Shown here: in pieces, positions 1 through 9,353 of the stretch
How the letters are laid out: the number at the start of each line of letters is the position of its first letter
Numbering within the stretch: position 1 is the stretch's first letter
From: Sphingomonas sp.
GTDB taxonomy: Bacteria; Pseudomonadota; Alphaproteobacteria; Sphingomonadales; Sphingomonadaceae
Assembly (NCBI GenBank): GCA_021732445.1
Contig: JAKFUZ010000034.1
Coordinates: 17,912-81,911, forward strand
DNA: 64,000 nucleotides
Direction: 5' to 3'
The notes under the pieces: model-generated
What the model was told of the DNA's origin: nothing
Databases searched by the model: none
What the model saw: the letters and a program-made list of their open reading frames with translations, nothing else
Position numbers and translations under genes: made by a program

Positions 1-732
1 ACCTACCGCACCGCTTGCCTGCGCCAGGGCAATCGTTGCGCGACCGGCATCGTCGCCGAACAGGAAGGAGCGCGTATCGCTGCCCCCGAACAACGAATAT
101 TCACCCCGTTTTGCCCGCGCCAGAAAGTCGGGGATCACATGTTTGTCGCCCATGCGCGGGCCATAGGCATTGTGGTAGCGGATGATGGTAAAGGGCATGT
201 CGAAATGCCGGCAGCCATTGATCGTCGTGATTTCCCCATGCAGCTTGGACGCTGCGTAGGACCAGCGGGCATTGTACGGATCATCAATGCACAAGGGCAC
301 GTCCTCGGCGGTGGGAATTTCCCAGCCGAACCGGGTGACGGTTGCGGCATAGGCCTCCGACGTGCCGGCATAGACAAACCTGGGCTGCGCCCTCGCCCTG
401 CCGAAATGTTCGATCAGATAGAGGGTCGGCAGGGTGCACGACCGCACGACCTCGAAGGGCCGTTCATAAAAATTCTGCGTGCCGTTCAGCGCAGCCATGT
501 GGAACACCACGTCGATATCGAGCGGGATATCGCGATACGCCGCTGGATCGTTGAGGTCGCGCTCCAGCAGCGTCACGCCATTGCGGGCGCCCAGCCTGAC
601 ATATGGGTCATCGCGCTCGCCCCGGCAAAAATTGTCGATGCCAATTACTTCCCATGCGCCGCTCTCGGCCAGCAGGGTAGCGATGTTGAACCCTAAAAAC
701 CCGGCAGCACCGGTAACGATTGCCCGCTTCAT
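1..732 (-). CDS. NAD-dependent epimerase/dehydratase (3' end outside window)
   Basis: This is an extended short-chain dehydrogenase that probably converts an NDP-sugar (4-epimerase or dehydratase type) for the neighbouring polysaccharide locus. The frame is open from an ATG at 732 to the window edge, giving 244 codons. It begins MKRAIVTGAAGFLGF, with the glycine-rich NAD loop at residues 8-14, and carries the catalytic pair Y159-AAS-K163. The C-terminal substrate-binding part lies outside the window, so the sugar cannot be named. The start is 33 bases downstream of the sugar dehydrogenase stop, which suggests one leftward operon. Confidence 0.88.
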   Translation of the reverse strand, partial: MKRAIVTGAAGFLGFNIATLLAESGAWEVIGIDNFCRGERDDPYVRLGARNGVTLLERDLNDPAAYRDIPLDIDVVFHMAALNGTQNFYERPFEVVRSCTLPTLYLIEHFGRARAQPRFVYAGTSEAYAATVTRFGWEIPTAEDVPLCIDDPYNARWSYAASKLHGEITTINGCRHFDMPFTIIRYHNAYGPRMGDKHVIPDFLARAKRGEYSLFGGSDTRSFLFGDDAGRATIALAQASGAVG

Positions 733-765
733 AGTCGCTCCTGAAGATGCATTATGGTGGCGAAT

Positions 766-2091
766 TTACACCAGGCTCAAGGAGCCCAGCGCGCAATAGC
801 GAACGCCGTTGGTGAAGCGGAACGTCGAGGGATCGAATTGCGACCAGAAATCATATACTATGCCCCCCGGTATCATCCGGCCAGCCAGATCATTCAGATC
901 CAGCGTCTCGAATTGCGGGTTGTTGTTTTGGAACAGGATGACATCGGCATCGGTCGCCGCGTCACGCGCGGTGGCGGCCGCGACTATGCCCAAAGCTGCA
1001 ATGTCGGGCAGCGGCACCATGGGATCATAACCGCAAATCTGCGCGTCGGGATAGGCGGCCCTGAGGTCGGCGATCAGCCTGATGGCAAGCGTGCCGCGCA
1101 GATCGGACGTTTCCGGCCGCCCCTTGAAAGCCAGACCAAATATCGCGATCCGCCCGGGCGTGCCTGGCAGGCCGAGCTGGCCGATTTGAGCGATCGCGCG
1201 AGCCGGCAGACGCTCATTCACCCGCCTGCCGAGCAACGCCAGTTGCGCCATGCCTTCGGGGTCGGACGTCGACTCGGCCAGAATATACGGGTCTTTTTCC
1301 AGGCACGGCCCGCCCACCGGCCCAGGCGAGGGCATCGACGCGCGTGGATAGCCGACATTGCCCGCGCGGATAACCTCGCTGGCCGAAACCCCGACATCAT
1401 CGCAAATGCCGGCAATTTCGTTGGCAAAGGCGAACATCAGGTCGCGCTGGGTATTGTTCAGCAGCTTTATCATCTCGGCGGTTTCCAGGCTGCTCACACG
1501 GATGACGGTGGGCGTAAGCATGGCAAACATCTGGCCGGCACGCACTGCCGCCTCATTATCATACCCACCCACCACTTGCGGAAGCGACCGCAGCTCTTCC
1601 AGTGCCTTACCTTCCACTGTGCGCTCGGGGCAAAAGGCCAGGCCAAAGGGATGGCCGGCTTGTTCGAGGATCGGCCGCACGATGGTGTTCGTTACCCCCA
1701 CCCGAACGGTGGAGCGCAATACCACAAGATCATTGGGTCGCAGCCGCGCCGCAATCATTTGCGAAACGTCGGATATCGCCGCCAGGTTGGTTTTGCCATC
1801 CGCGCCAAGCGGGGTGCCGACGGTGACGATATAGACACTCGCCGTGCCCGGCTCGGGCCAATGCTGGGAGGCGGTAAGCGCACCGCCGGCCACCTGGCTC
1901 GCCATCCGCGCCTCCAGCCCCTTTTCGGCAAAAGGCGGCACCCCGGCATTGATCAGGCCGACAACCTCGGCGTTGCGCTCAACGCCAATGACCTTGAACC
2001 CGGCCTCGGCCATTACCACCGCCAGCGTCAGGCCTACATAGCCCAGGCCGATCACGCAAACGGTCCGGTCGGCATAATTCCTTGGTAGCAT
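766..2091 (-). CDS. Nucleotide sugar dehydrogenase (UDP-Glc/GDP-Man/UDP-ManNAc dehydrogenase family)
   Basis: This enzyme oxidises the C6 hydroxyl of a nucleotide sugar to a carboxylate in two NAD-dependent steps, supplying a uronic acid for the polysaccharide. The NAD-binding GLGYVG is at residues 15-20. The catalytic cysteine sits in GPVGGPCLEKD (C263), and the K209/N213 pair lies in ETAEMIKLLNNTQRD. I chose the ATG at 2091 because GGAG lies five bases upstream; the frame stays open to 2124 but without a ribosome site. The protein is 441 aa, normal for the family. LEKD in place of the usual LPKD is a small deviation. The exact substrate (UDP-Glc, UDP-ManNAc or GDP-Man) cannot be told from sequence alone. 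Confidence 0.92.
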   Translation of the reverse strand: MLPRNYADRTVCVIGLGYVGLTLAVVMAEAGFKVIGVERNAEVVGLINAGVPPFAEKGLEARMASQVAGGALTASQHWPEPGTASVYIVTVGTPLGADGKTNLAAISDVSQMIAARLRPNDLVVLRSTVRVGVTNTIVRPILEQAGHPFGLAFCPERTVEGKALEELRSLPQVVGGYDNEAAVRAGQMFAMLTPTVIRVSSLETAEMIKLLNNTQRDLMFAFANEIAGICDDVGVSASEVIRAGNVGYPRASMPSPGPVGGPCLEKDPYILAESTSDPEGMAQLALLGRRVNERLPARAIAQIGQLGLPGTPGRIAIFGLAFKGRPETSDLRGTLAIRLIADLRAAYPDAQICGYDPMVPLPDIAALGIVAAATARDAATDADVILFQNNNPQFETLDLNDLAGRMIPGGIVYDFWSQFDPSTFRFTNGVRYCALGSLSLV

Positions 2092-2364
2092 ATCTACTCC
2101 GGGTGTCTGAGATCGGTAGTGCAACCGCTAATCGTGGCCGCAGCTTAGCGGATCACCGCAGCGCGCACATTACCAGCGCAGGCGATCAGGATTGACGCTG
2201 CCAGCAACGGCGCTTTGGGCAGCGGTCGGTTTGGTCATCGGGTTAATCATGGACAAGGACGGCTTCGTTATCGCCTGCCCGCCAGCTTTCCTACAAAAAA
2301 CTTCGTCACCCTTGCGCCCTTTTTCCTGCCCGCACCTTTTGAGCGACCATTGCCCGTCCCGGTA
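2092..2364. other. Intergenic gap, no gene supported
   Basis: These 273 bases separate two leftward genes. A short rightward open frame (2192-2398) overlaps the end of the aminotransferase and shows no family features. I see no convincing hairpin terminator, so the aminotransferase and the dehydrogenase may or may not share a transcript. Confidence 0.5.
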
Positions 2365-3567
2365 CTATCCGTGCGCCTGTGACAGCACGTCTTCATAAAC
2401 GTCGCAGCAGCGCGCTACCTCGGCATCGGTCAGCGTTGGATGGGTAAGGAACATCAGGCTGGTCTCGCCAAGCGCCGCGGCAACCGCAAGGGGCTGCGCC
2501 GGGCGCCAGCCGGTGCGGTCAAACGCCTTTTCGCGGTACACCTCAGAACAGCTCCCCTGAAACAGCGGCACACCGCGCTCGGTACACGCAGCGACGATTC
2601 GGTCGCGGCTCCACCCCGGTGCAAGCGCGTCGGCATTCACATAGGCGTATAGTCGGTAAAAGGCGTGCGTGACACCAGCCTTTGGCAACGGCACCCGCAC
2701 CAGATCAGGAAACCGGCGCAGCATTTCTGCAAACGCGCGGGCGATCTGCGTCCGGCGCTCGGTCCACGCGGCCATGCGCGCCAGTTGGATACGGCCGATT
2801 GCCGCCTGCATTTCAAGCATGCGCCAGTTCGTTCCGATGCTTTCGTGCAACCAGCGAAAGCCCGGCGCGTGCTCGCGATGATAAACCGCATCAAAGCTTT
2901 TGCCATGATCCTTGAACGACCACATGCGCGACCAAAGCGCCGCATCGTTGGTGGTGACCATGCCGCCTTCGCCGCCGGTGGTCATGATCTTGTCCTGACA
3001 GAACGACCAGGCGCCCACATCGCCGATGCTGCCAACCGCGCGGTCGCCAATTCTGGCACCATGCGCCTGGGCGCAATCCTCGATAACCGCCAGCCCGCGC
3101 GACCCGTGTGCCGTGCCACCCACCGATTTCGCAAGTTCCACAATGTTGTCCATGTCACACGGCCAGCCCGCCAGATGCACGGGTATGATGGCCCGGGTGC
3201 GCGTGCTTATCATCGGTGCGATCGTCGTCGCGCTCAGATTCCCACTGTCGGGGTCAACATCGGCAAATACGGGAACGGCGCCAGCGTTCACCACTGACGA
3301 CACCGACGCGATGAAGGTGCGCGGTGTGACGATGACCTCGTCTCCCGGGCCGACCCCCAGGCCATGCAGGGCCAGATCGAGCGCCACCGTGCCATTGGTC
3401 AGCGCAATGGCATGGCGGCTTCCCGTCCAGCCCGCAAATTCGCTTTCAAAGGCGCGGCCTTCTCCACCGGTCCAGTAATTGACGCGATTGGACTTCAAAA
3501 CTCCGGCGACAGCCTCTGCCTCCTCATTGGTGAAGCAGGGCCAGGGCGACACTTTTCCGTCGAGCAA
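2365..3567 (-). CDS. DegT/DnrJ/EryC1/StrS-family PLP-dependent sugar aminotransferase
   Basis: The family moves an amino group from glutamate to a keto-sugar nucleotide, making 3- or 4-amino sugars. The 400 aa protein has the family layout: TNGTVALDLALHGLGVGPGDEVI near residues 57-79, the PLP-contacting aspartate in VIEDCAQAHG (D164), and the Schiff-base lysine in SFCQDKIMTTGGEGG (K193). The start is TTG at 3567 with GAGGTG just upstream; no in-frame ATG is better placed. With the PglF-like dehydratase, PglD-like acyltransferase and PglC-like transferase in the same locus, a role in making a 4-amino (bacillosamine/QuiNAc4NAc-type) sugar is plausible. That role is inference: regiochemistry cannot be read from the sequence. 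Confidence 0.92.
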   Translation of the reverse strand: MLDGKVSPWPCFTNEEAEAVAGVLKSNRVNYWTGGEGRAFESEFAGWTGSRHAIALTNGTVALDLALHGLGVGPGDEVIVTPRTFIASVSSVVNAGAVPVFADVDPDSGNLSATTIAPMISTRTRAIIPVHLAGWPCDMDNIVELAKSVGGTAHGSRGLAVIEDCAQAHGARIGDRAVGSIGDVGAWSFCQDKIMTTGGEGGMVTTNDAALWSRMWSFKDHGKSFDAVYHREHAPGFRWLHESIGTNWRMLEMQAAIGRIQLARMAAWTERRTQIARAFAEMLRRFPDLVRVPLPKAGVTHAFYRLYAYVNADALAPGWSRDRIVAACTERGVPLFQGSCSEVYREKAFDRTGWRPAQPLAVAAALGETSLMFLTHPTLTDAEVARCCDVYEDVLSQAHG

Positions 3568-3877
3568 CGTACACCTCGTGGATCGGTTCGGGCCGCAAGC
3601 AGCGATGCGGGCCTAATAGGCAGGCGCGGCTCGTTTGGCTATCAAAAATGGCAGCAGGTCGCTTCCCGCCGACAGGGCCTCACGCGGCATCTACGCCGTG
3701 CCAAAAAAGCTTGGCAAAGCGGCGACGTTGTGCGCATGGCCAAGCGACGCTGAAACCCGGGCCGGATCAAGCTGGCGCTCGGCGGGAACGGCTCGGGCGG
3801 GCATATGCATCCGCCGCAAGAATGACCGGGCTTCGCTTGACCGGGTGACGCGCTGTTAGAGCATTGGCAACTAGCTT
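3568..3877. promoter_or_regulatory. Divergent intergenic region between the leftward and rightward polysaccharide genes
   Basis: These 310 bases lie between the aminotransferase start and the flippase start, so both promoters should be here. Before the flippase a TTGACC hexamer at 3837-3842 is a good -35, but the -10 candidate (TAGAGC near 3857) is poor and the spacing short. The flippase ATG has no clear ribosome site. Short rightward open frames here look non-coding. Confidence 0.35.
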
Positions 3878-5308
3878 ATGAACTTTTTCTATTTCTTGTC
3901 AGTGATTTCTAGCAGGTTCCTCAATCTTGTTTCAGTCGTAGCGCTATCATATTTGCTCAGCCCGGCGCTTTTTGGAAAATACAGCCTTTTTACGACCAAC
4001 AGTCTGTTGATCCACCTGCTCTGCACATCGTGGATTACCAGCAGCATCTGGCGTGACGTGTCCAAGTCCAGCCCCGGCGACGATCATCACTTTGTGGCGG
4101 CCGCCGTGAAATATGCGATGCTGGCCGGTCTTTGCTACGTGCCGGTCGCGGCGCTGGGCGCGATCTTCTTCAACGATCAGGCCGGCTTCATTGCGGTAAC
4201 GCTGGGTCAGGCGCTGCTGATTTTGCTGATCGAACTCGCGCTTGTCGTGCTGAACGGGCGGGGCGCGGCGCGGGGCTACAGCCTGCTCAGCTTCATGCGG
4301 GGGGCTTTTGGCATTGTCATCGCCGTCGGGCTGATCGCGGCCGGCTTTGGCCTTTGGGGCGCGATCGCCGGGCAGATGCTGGCGATTATGCTGGCACTGG
4401 GCGCGTTTGGTTCGGTCCGCGCGATGGCCAATGGCGCGTGGCGCGCGCCGGTGGTGTGGGCCGAAGTCTCCGCCAAATTTCGCTTTGGCCTGGTGAGCAC
4501 CTGCGCGCTGAACCTTTATATGCTGGCAAACGCCCTTGGGCGGAATTTCATCGCCGGGCAGCTCGGGCCGGCACAGGCCGGCTATTTCAGTCTTTCGGCC
4601 GACTTGTTTTTCGCGCCGATCGCGCTGTTCGTGACGTCGCTCAGCCTGTCAAGCATCCCCCAGCTTTACAGTTCGCACACCGACCCGCAGGAAGTACGTG
4701 ACCAGAGCACGGTCGATTTCGTGATGGCCAATCTTGCGCTCGCGCTGCCTTATGCGCTGGGCGGCGCGCTGCTGGCACCGCATCTGGCGGTCGCTGTCCT
4801 CAATCGCGGCACCGGCGCGGCGGTTGCCGCCATTGCGGGACATGGTGCAATTCAGGGCGCTTGTTTTGGCTTTTTATCGGCGCTAACGACGCTGGCACTG
4901 ACCAGGGAGCGCACCTGGCTTGCCTTTGCGCTGTCGATGGCCATCATCGCGGCGGTTGTCGTGGCAATGGTCGCCATGGTTTCGATCAACACATTGGCCG
5001 GATATTCATCAGCAGTGACCTGGGTTCTTGTAGCAGCCAGCCTTGCAAGCATCGTCGGTTTTCGGCGGATGTTCGGGGTAGCCCTTCCGGCCGGCGAGCT
5101 GCTCAAAATTTCGGCTGCCGCGATGGCAATGGCCGGCGCCGTTGCTTTGGTAACACGGCATTCCTCCAGCATATTTGTCGTGGCGATAGCCATCGCTGGC
5201 GGCGGCGCGCTGTACCTGGGCCTTTCGCGCCTGCTCAATTGCCACGCGATCGACCAATTGCTGAGGTTGAAGCCGGCATCGCATTCGGGGGAAACGCAAT
5301 GTCACTAA
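3878..5308 (+). CDS. Wzx-like polysaccharide flippase (MOP/MATE superfamily)
   Basis: This is a predicted inner-membrane flippase that moves lipid-linked repeat units from the cytoplasmic to the periplasmic face. The 476 aa protein is almost wholly hydrophobic with about 12-14 predicted transmembrane segments. It opens with the polar/hydrophobic helix FLSVISSRFLNLVSVVALSY and the LSPALFGKYSL motif typical of polysaccharide-biosynthesis MATE-like proteins. The first ~100 bases are clearly AT-richer than the rest. No strong ribosome site precedes the ATG. The methyltransferase start overlaps its last 10 bases, so translation is probably coupled. No polymer specificity can be inferred. Confidence 0.85.
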   Translation: MNFFYFLSVISSRFLNLVSVVALSYLLSPALFGKYSLFTTNSLLIHLLCTSWITSSIWRDVSKSSPGDDHHFVAAAVKYAMLAGLCYVPVAALGAIFFNDQAGFIAVTLGQALLILLIELALVVLNGRGAARGYSLLSFMRGAFGIVIAVGLIAAGFGLWGAIAGQMLAIMLALGAFGSVRAMANGAWRAPVVWAEVSAKFRFGLVSTCALNLYMLANALGRNFIAGQLGPAQAGYFSLSADLFFAPIALFVTSLSLSSIPQLYSSHTDPQEVRDQSTVDFVMANLALALPYALGGALLAPHLAVAVLNRGTGAAVAAIAGHGAIQGACFGFLSALTTLALTRERTWLAFALSMAIIAAVVVAMVAMVSINTLAGYSSAVTWVLVAASLASIVGFRRMFGVALPAGELLKISAAAMAMAGAVALVTRHSSSIFVVAIAIAGGGALYLGLSRLLNCHAIDQLLRLKPASHSGETQCH

Positions 5309-6114
5309 GGGCTGATGTGGTTCATTGGATGGATGAAAACGCGCCGCGGGTGATTGGTATCGCGCGGTACCGAACGCATGTGACCCTGCGCGGCGACGTC
5401 GTTTTCCCTTCGATCACCAAGACGCTGTTCAAGCGCCTGGGCGCAAAGCACGGCAGCGCGATTGATGTCGGCGCCAATGTCGGCATTTTTTCGCGCTATT
5501 TTGCCGCGAATTTCCGCCACGTCGCCCTGGTCGAGCCGGTGCCCTATCTGGCCGCACGGCTGGCCCGTTCGGTGCCGGCCAATTGCCGGGTCAATGCCGT
5601 CGCGCTCGGCGACGCGGAAGGATCGGTGGTGCTGCGTATCCCAATAGATGCCGACGGGCGCGAGATGCACGCCCTGACCACCGCATCGCGCGACAATCAC
5701 CTGGGCCTGTTTGCCAATGCCGGCTTTGTCGAACACACCGTGCCGATGCGCCGGCTTGATAGCATTGCCGCCGGGCTGGACGCCCTATCCTATGTCAAAA
5801 TCGACGTGGAGGGGTTTGAAGGCGCTGTTCTGGCCGGGGCTACGCACATGCTGGAACAACAGCGGCCAGTAATCCAGCTCGAAATCGGGCGTGTGCATAA
5901 CCCCAATTATGGCCAGGTGCTGGCGTTGCTCGCCGACCACAATTATTGCGCTTATGGCTTGCACAAGGATGGTTTGCACCCCGGCGCCGAGCGCTTTATC
6001 AGCGCGCAGCCAACCCGGACCGATTCCGGTGCCGTTACGGTGCCGGGGGTGTGGGACTTTCTGTTCATTCCCAACGAACGCGACACCGCGTTGTCCCACG
6101 GGCTGGTGCGATAG
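5299..6114 (+). CDS. FkbM-family SAM-dependent methyltransferase
   Basis: FkbM-family enzymes O-methylate sugars or other hydroxyls; here it probably caps or decorates the polysaccharide. The 271 aa protein has the SAM-binding loop SAIDVGANVGIFSRYF and the family signature YVKIDVEGFEGAVLAGA. The ATG at 5299 has a GGGGG ribosome site about eight bases upstream and overlaps the flippase stop region. The frame runs open further upstream, inside the flippase gene, but that part is a shadow. Substrate unknown. Confidence 0.9.
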   Translation: MSLRADVVHWMDENAPRVIGIARYRTHVTLRGDVVFPSITKTLFKRLGAKHGSAIDVGANVGIFSRYFAANFRHVALVEPVPYLAARLARSVPANCRVNAVALGDAEGSVVLRIPIDADGREMHALTTASRDNHLGLFANAGFVEHTVPMRRLDSIAAGLDALSYVKIDVEGFEGAVLAGATHMLEQQRPVIQLEIGRVHNPNYGQVLALLADHNYCAYGLHKDGLHPGAERFISAQPTRTDSGAVTVPGVWDFLFIPNERDTALSHGLVR

Positions 6115-6131
6115 GCGGTTGCGCAGCGTGA

Positions 6132-7358
6132 TTGTCCCCCGATCAGCCACCAACGCCGCCGGTACTGGCCAGCGCTGACATGGTGCGCCCATCGATAATC
6201 CTGGCGCTGGGCTTGATCGCAAGGCTGATAATCGCCGGCTATATCGCCTATCTGGGCCCGGACGCCGGGTTTAACGGCGACGTGCAGAATTTTTATCTGG
6301 ACATGATTTTCGTCGCCAAGACGGGCAGCTTCCTCACCTGGGAGATTGGCGCAAGCCCGGTTGTAAACTCCATTGGCGCAATAATGGGCCTGTTCGGCGA
6401 TTCCGTCATCGTCGCCTGCCTTCCGGCCTGCATTGCCTGGTGGTTTTCCGGCCTGTTGTTTGCCGCCAGCGCGCGCATGATGCAGGCCACGTCGCGCCAG
6501 ATGTCGCTATTCGCATTGGCCTATGCATTCTGGCCCACCACCTTTGCCTATACGGCAATTCCACTGCGCGAATCCTTCCAGATGCTGTTCATCTCCCTGG
6601 CGACCTGGGGCATGCTCCGGGCATCGCTCCAGCACCGGCTGAACGGTTGGGCGGCAGTAGCAGCCGGCGTATTGCTGGCCGGCTCGCTGCATGGAGCGCT
6701 GGCCGCGTATGCGCCGGTATTTGGCGGCATCGCGGCGATAATGGCGTCGACATTCGGCGGCAAGGGCCTGCCCGTTGCGCGAATTGCGATTGGCCTCGCG
6801 GTGGCAATTCCCATTATTTATCTTGGCGCGTCGCTGTTTCAGAGCACCACCTATGACCTGTCGGGCGGCGCCTTGCAGGCCATCCAGAAATATCAGGAAG
6901 GCGGCCTTTTGGTCGTCAGCCGCGCGGACTATAAGATAAGCGCCAATGTCGGCAGCGGGTTTGAGCGGCCGCTATTTCTGATGCTCGGCCTGGTGCAATA
7001 TTTGTTCGAGCCCTTTCCGCAGCGCATTTCCAGCCTCGCCGACGGGGTTCTCGCCATCGAAAATCTGGTGCGTGCCTTTTTGATTTTGGCCACCATCCGC
7101 GGCTATCGCGCCCTGCCGCAGGGCGACGACCGCCGGCTGCTCCTGCTGCTTGCGCTGCTATATATCGCGCAGGAGGCAATCTGGTCGGTCGGCACCGTGA
7201 ATTGGGGCACAGCCGCGCGCCACCACTTGCCGGCAATGGGCCTGCTGCTGCTGGCCGCAATGCAGGCCGGCCTTTTTCGTGGACGAAGCCGCCGCACCGG
7301 TGCCGGGTACGCCCCGATAACAACTCTCATCAGGAACGCTCCCCATGCCACCCAATGA
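6132..7358 (+). CDS. Polytopic membrane protein, possible Wzy-like polymerase or membrane glycosyltransferase
   Basis: I do not recognise a named family with confidence. The 408 aa protein has roughly 9-11 hydrophobic segments, an early loop with DAGFNGDVQNFYLDMIF, and a PLRESFQMLFISLATWGML stretch. A charged pair inside a membrane segment of this kind occurs in O-antigen polymerase-like and GT39-like proteins. Its place between flippase, methyltransferases and glycosyltransferase suits a polymerase or a lipid-linked glycosyltransferase, but this is inference. The start is uncertain: TTG at 6132 gives the longest frame, and ATG at 6180 (MVRPSIILALGLIAR) begins right before the first membrane helix. 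The end overlaps the next gene by 14 bases. Confidence 0.75.
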   Translation: MSPDQPPTPPVLASADMVRPSIILALGLIARLIIAGYIAYLGPDAGFNGDVQNFYLDMIFVAKTGSFLTWEIGASPVVNSIGAIMGLFGDSVIVACLPACIAWWFSGLLFAASARMMQATSRQMSLFALAYAFWPTTFAYTAIPLRESFQMLFISLATWGMLRASLQHRLNGWAAVAAGVLLAGSLHGALAAYAPVFGGIAAIMASTFGGKGLPVARIAIGLAVAIPIIYLGASLFQSTTYDLSGGALQAIQKYQEGGLLVVSRADYKISANVGSGFERPLFLMLGLVQYLFEPFPQRISSLADGVLAIENLVRAFLILATIRGYRALPQGDDRRLLLLLALLYIAQEAIWSVGTVNWGTAARHHLPAMGLLLLAAMQAGLFRGRSRRTGAGYAPITTLIRNAPHATQ

Positions 7359-8064
7359 CATCGGCAACCGGTATATCGACGGCGATTATCTTGAGAAAAC
7401 CGGCACCTGGCACGCGGAGGACTCTCCTTACAAGGCGAAGATTGTCGATGCCGCAATCCAGCGCAACCGGCTCGCGTTCGCAAATTGCGTCGATATTGGG
7501 TGCGGCGCGGGCAAAGTCGTTGAAATTCTTTCCGGAAAATATCCGGATCGCAAGTTCACCGGCTACGAACTGTCGCACGATGTTGATTCCATCTGGAAAA
7601 CCAATAGCACGCGTGATAACTTGTCGTATTCGCACGATAATATTCTTGATATGGATGACCGGCACGACGTTATTCTCTGCCTTGATGTATTCGAGCATGT
7701 CGAAGATTATTTCGGTTTTCTCAAGAAGCTGCGTAGCAAGGGAAAATACTTCATTTTCAAAGTTCCGATGGACATGAACATGATGAAGATTTATGGCTCG
7801 GGCTTGCGCCGCGCGCGCGACGATGCGGGCCATTTGCATTATTTCAACCCCTACACAGCCGCGCGCGCGCTAACCGATACCGGCTATGATATTGTCGAGG
7901 CGCGGCTAAGTGCCGCCTTTCTGCATGTGCCGCCCCGCAACGCGCATCAGGCGGCCGTCTTGCCGCTGCGACTGGCGACGCTTTTGTTTGGCAAGGGGTT
8001 TTCGTGTTCAGTTTTCGGCGGGATGTCGTTGCTGGTCACTGCGCGCAATCCCGCCGCTGCCTGA
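7345..8064 (+). CDS. Class I SAM-dependent methyltransferase
   Basis: This 239 aa protein has a Rossmann-type methyltransferase core: CVDIGCGAGKVVEIL (motif I), then YSHDNILDMDDRHDVILCLDVFEH (motifs II-IV). A C-terminal lobe with the HLHYFNPYTAARALTDTGY pattern is common in sugar/lipid methyltransferases. The ATG at 7345 has GGAA eight bases upstream and overlaps the previous gene by 14 bases. Base composition in the middle is lower in GC than its neighbours, as often seen in recently acquired polysaccharide genes. Methylation target unknown; it could act on the sugar chain like the nearby FkbM enzyme. Confidence 0.87.
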   Translation: MPPNDIGNRYIDGDYLEKTGTWHAEDSPYKAKIVDAAIQRNRLAFANCVDIGCGAGKVVEILSGKYPDRKFTGYELSHDVDSIWKTNSTRDNLSYSHDNILDMDDRHDVILCLDVFEHVEDYFGFLKKLRSKGKYFIFKVPMDMNMMKIYGSGLRRARDDAGHLHYFNPYTAARALTDTGYDIVEARLSAAFLHVPPRNAHQAAVLPLRLATLLFGKGFSCSVFGGMSLLVTARNPAAA

Positions 8065-8097
8065 GCGTTCTGCCATGCCGCACCAGGGACCGATCGA

Positions 8098-9237
8098 ATG
8101 GTGACGCGGCTGCTCATCATTGGCAACAATGTATCGTCGATGTTGCGCTTCCGTGCAGGGTTGGTGCGGGTCATGGTCGCAGCGGGGCATGACGTGCATT
8201 TGCTGGTGCCGCAGAGTGACGGCGTGCTGGGTAATTTCGATGCCGAGTGCGCCGCCCTGCGCGCCCTTGGCGCCAGCGTGCATTGCTATCCGCTACGCCG
8301 GGCCAGCGTGTCACCGTTGCACGACTTGTTGACATTTGGGCATTTTTTGCGCGCAATTTTTGCGATCCGGCCCGATGCCGTGCTTGCCTATATGATGAAA
8401 CCGGTGGTTTATGGCATGGCTGCGGCCGCCCTGCTGCGGGTGCCCCGGCGTTATGCGCTGCTGGACGGGCTGGGCTTTGCGTTTACCGACAATGGCAGCG
8501 CCACAGTGCCGCTATCGGCGCGGATCACGCGCCTGTTGCTAGCGGGAGCGCTGCGCGTCGCGCACCGGCTGCTGCTGCTCAACAGCGACGACCGCAACGA
8601 CCTGTTGCGCCACAACGTGCTGCGGCGGCAAATGCCCACCGCCGTCATCGCCGGCACCGGGCTCGACCTCGCCCATTTTGACGGGCCGGTCGCCGACCCC
8701 GATAACGTAACGTTTTTGATGATTTCGCGGCTGCTGCGCGACAAGGGCGTGCGCGAATTCGCCGAAGCGGCGCGGCTCGTCACGCAACAGCGGCCACAGG
8801 CCAAGTTCGTGCTGGTGGGCGATAGCGACGCAGCGCCCGGCTCGATCCCGCTCGCCGAAGTGGCGCAGTGGCACTGGCTTCACTACGCCGGCAAGGCCAG
8901 TGATGTCCGGCCATTTCTGCGCGACTGCCTTGCCTACGTCCTTCCCTCCTACCGGGAGGGGCGGCCCCGCACCGTGATGGAAGCCATGGCAATGCGTCGC
9001 GCGTGTATTGTCACCGATGTTCCCGGCTGTCGCGACTGCATCACCAACGGCCAGACGGGCCTTGTCGTGCCCCCGCGCGATGCAGCGGCGCTCGCACGCG
9101 CGATCATGGCATATCTGGATACACCGCACCTGGCGATAATCCATGGCAATGCCGCCAGGCAGGTTGCCGAAGCGCTCTATGACGATGACGTGGTCAACCG
9201 GTCCGTGCTGGCCGCACTTGATATTTCCGCCGACTGA
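8098..9237 (+). CDS. Glycosyltransferase family 4 (GT-B fold)
   Basis: This is a retaining glycosyltransferase that adds a sugar to the growing lipid-linked unit at the cytoplasmic membrane face. The 379 aa protein has the N-terminal acceptor domain starting LLIIGNNVSSMLRFRAGL. It has the GLGFAFT motif near residue 125, seen in PglA/WbpX-type GT4 enzymes, and a C-terminal GT1/GT4 donor domain with FLMISRLLRDKGV and the nucleotide-sugar motif SYREGRPRTVMEAMAM, where E and EAM are the usual donor contacts. The ATG has an AGGGA eight bases upstream. Donor and acceptor cannot be assigned. Confidence 0.92.
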   Translation: MVTRLLIIGNNVSSMLRFRAGLVRVMVAAGHDVHLLVPQSDGVLGNFDAECAALRALGASVHCYPLRRASVSPLHDLLTFGHFLRAIFAIRPDAVLAYMMKPVVYGMAAAALLRVPRRYALLDGLGFAFTDNGSATVPLSARITRLLLAGALRVAHRLLLLNSDDRNDLLRHNVLRRQMPTAVIAGTGLDLAHFDGPVADPDNVTFLMISRLLRDKGVREFAEAARLVTQQRPQAKFVLVGDSDAAPGSIPLAEVAQWHWLHYAGKASDVRPFLRDCLAYVLPSYREGRPRTVMEAMAMRRACIVTDVPGCRDCITNGQTGLVVPPRDAAALARAIMAYLDTPHLAIIHGNAARQVAEALYDDDVVNRSVLAALDISAD

Positions 9238-9353
9238 AAACTGTCGGACGTCGGACGCCGGCGATGCGCCATTGCCGAAAGCCATAATAAATTGCCAAAT
9301 TGCCGGGACCAAATTAGGGAACCAGCTCAATTCAGCTATGGCGGCGAGAGTCC

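Noticed and set aside
754..2088. 444-codon rightward open frame across the sugar dehydrogenase gene
   Set aside because: It is the mirror of a gene with full catalytic motifs; its translation is rich in Arg/His/Gly with no family pattern, as expected for antisense frames in high-GC DNA.
2192..2398. 68-codon rightward frame in the gap before the aminotransferase end
   Set aside because: No ribosome site, overlaps the end of the aminotransferase on the other strand, low-complexity hydrophobic/Pro-rich sequence.
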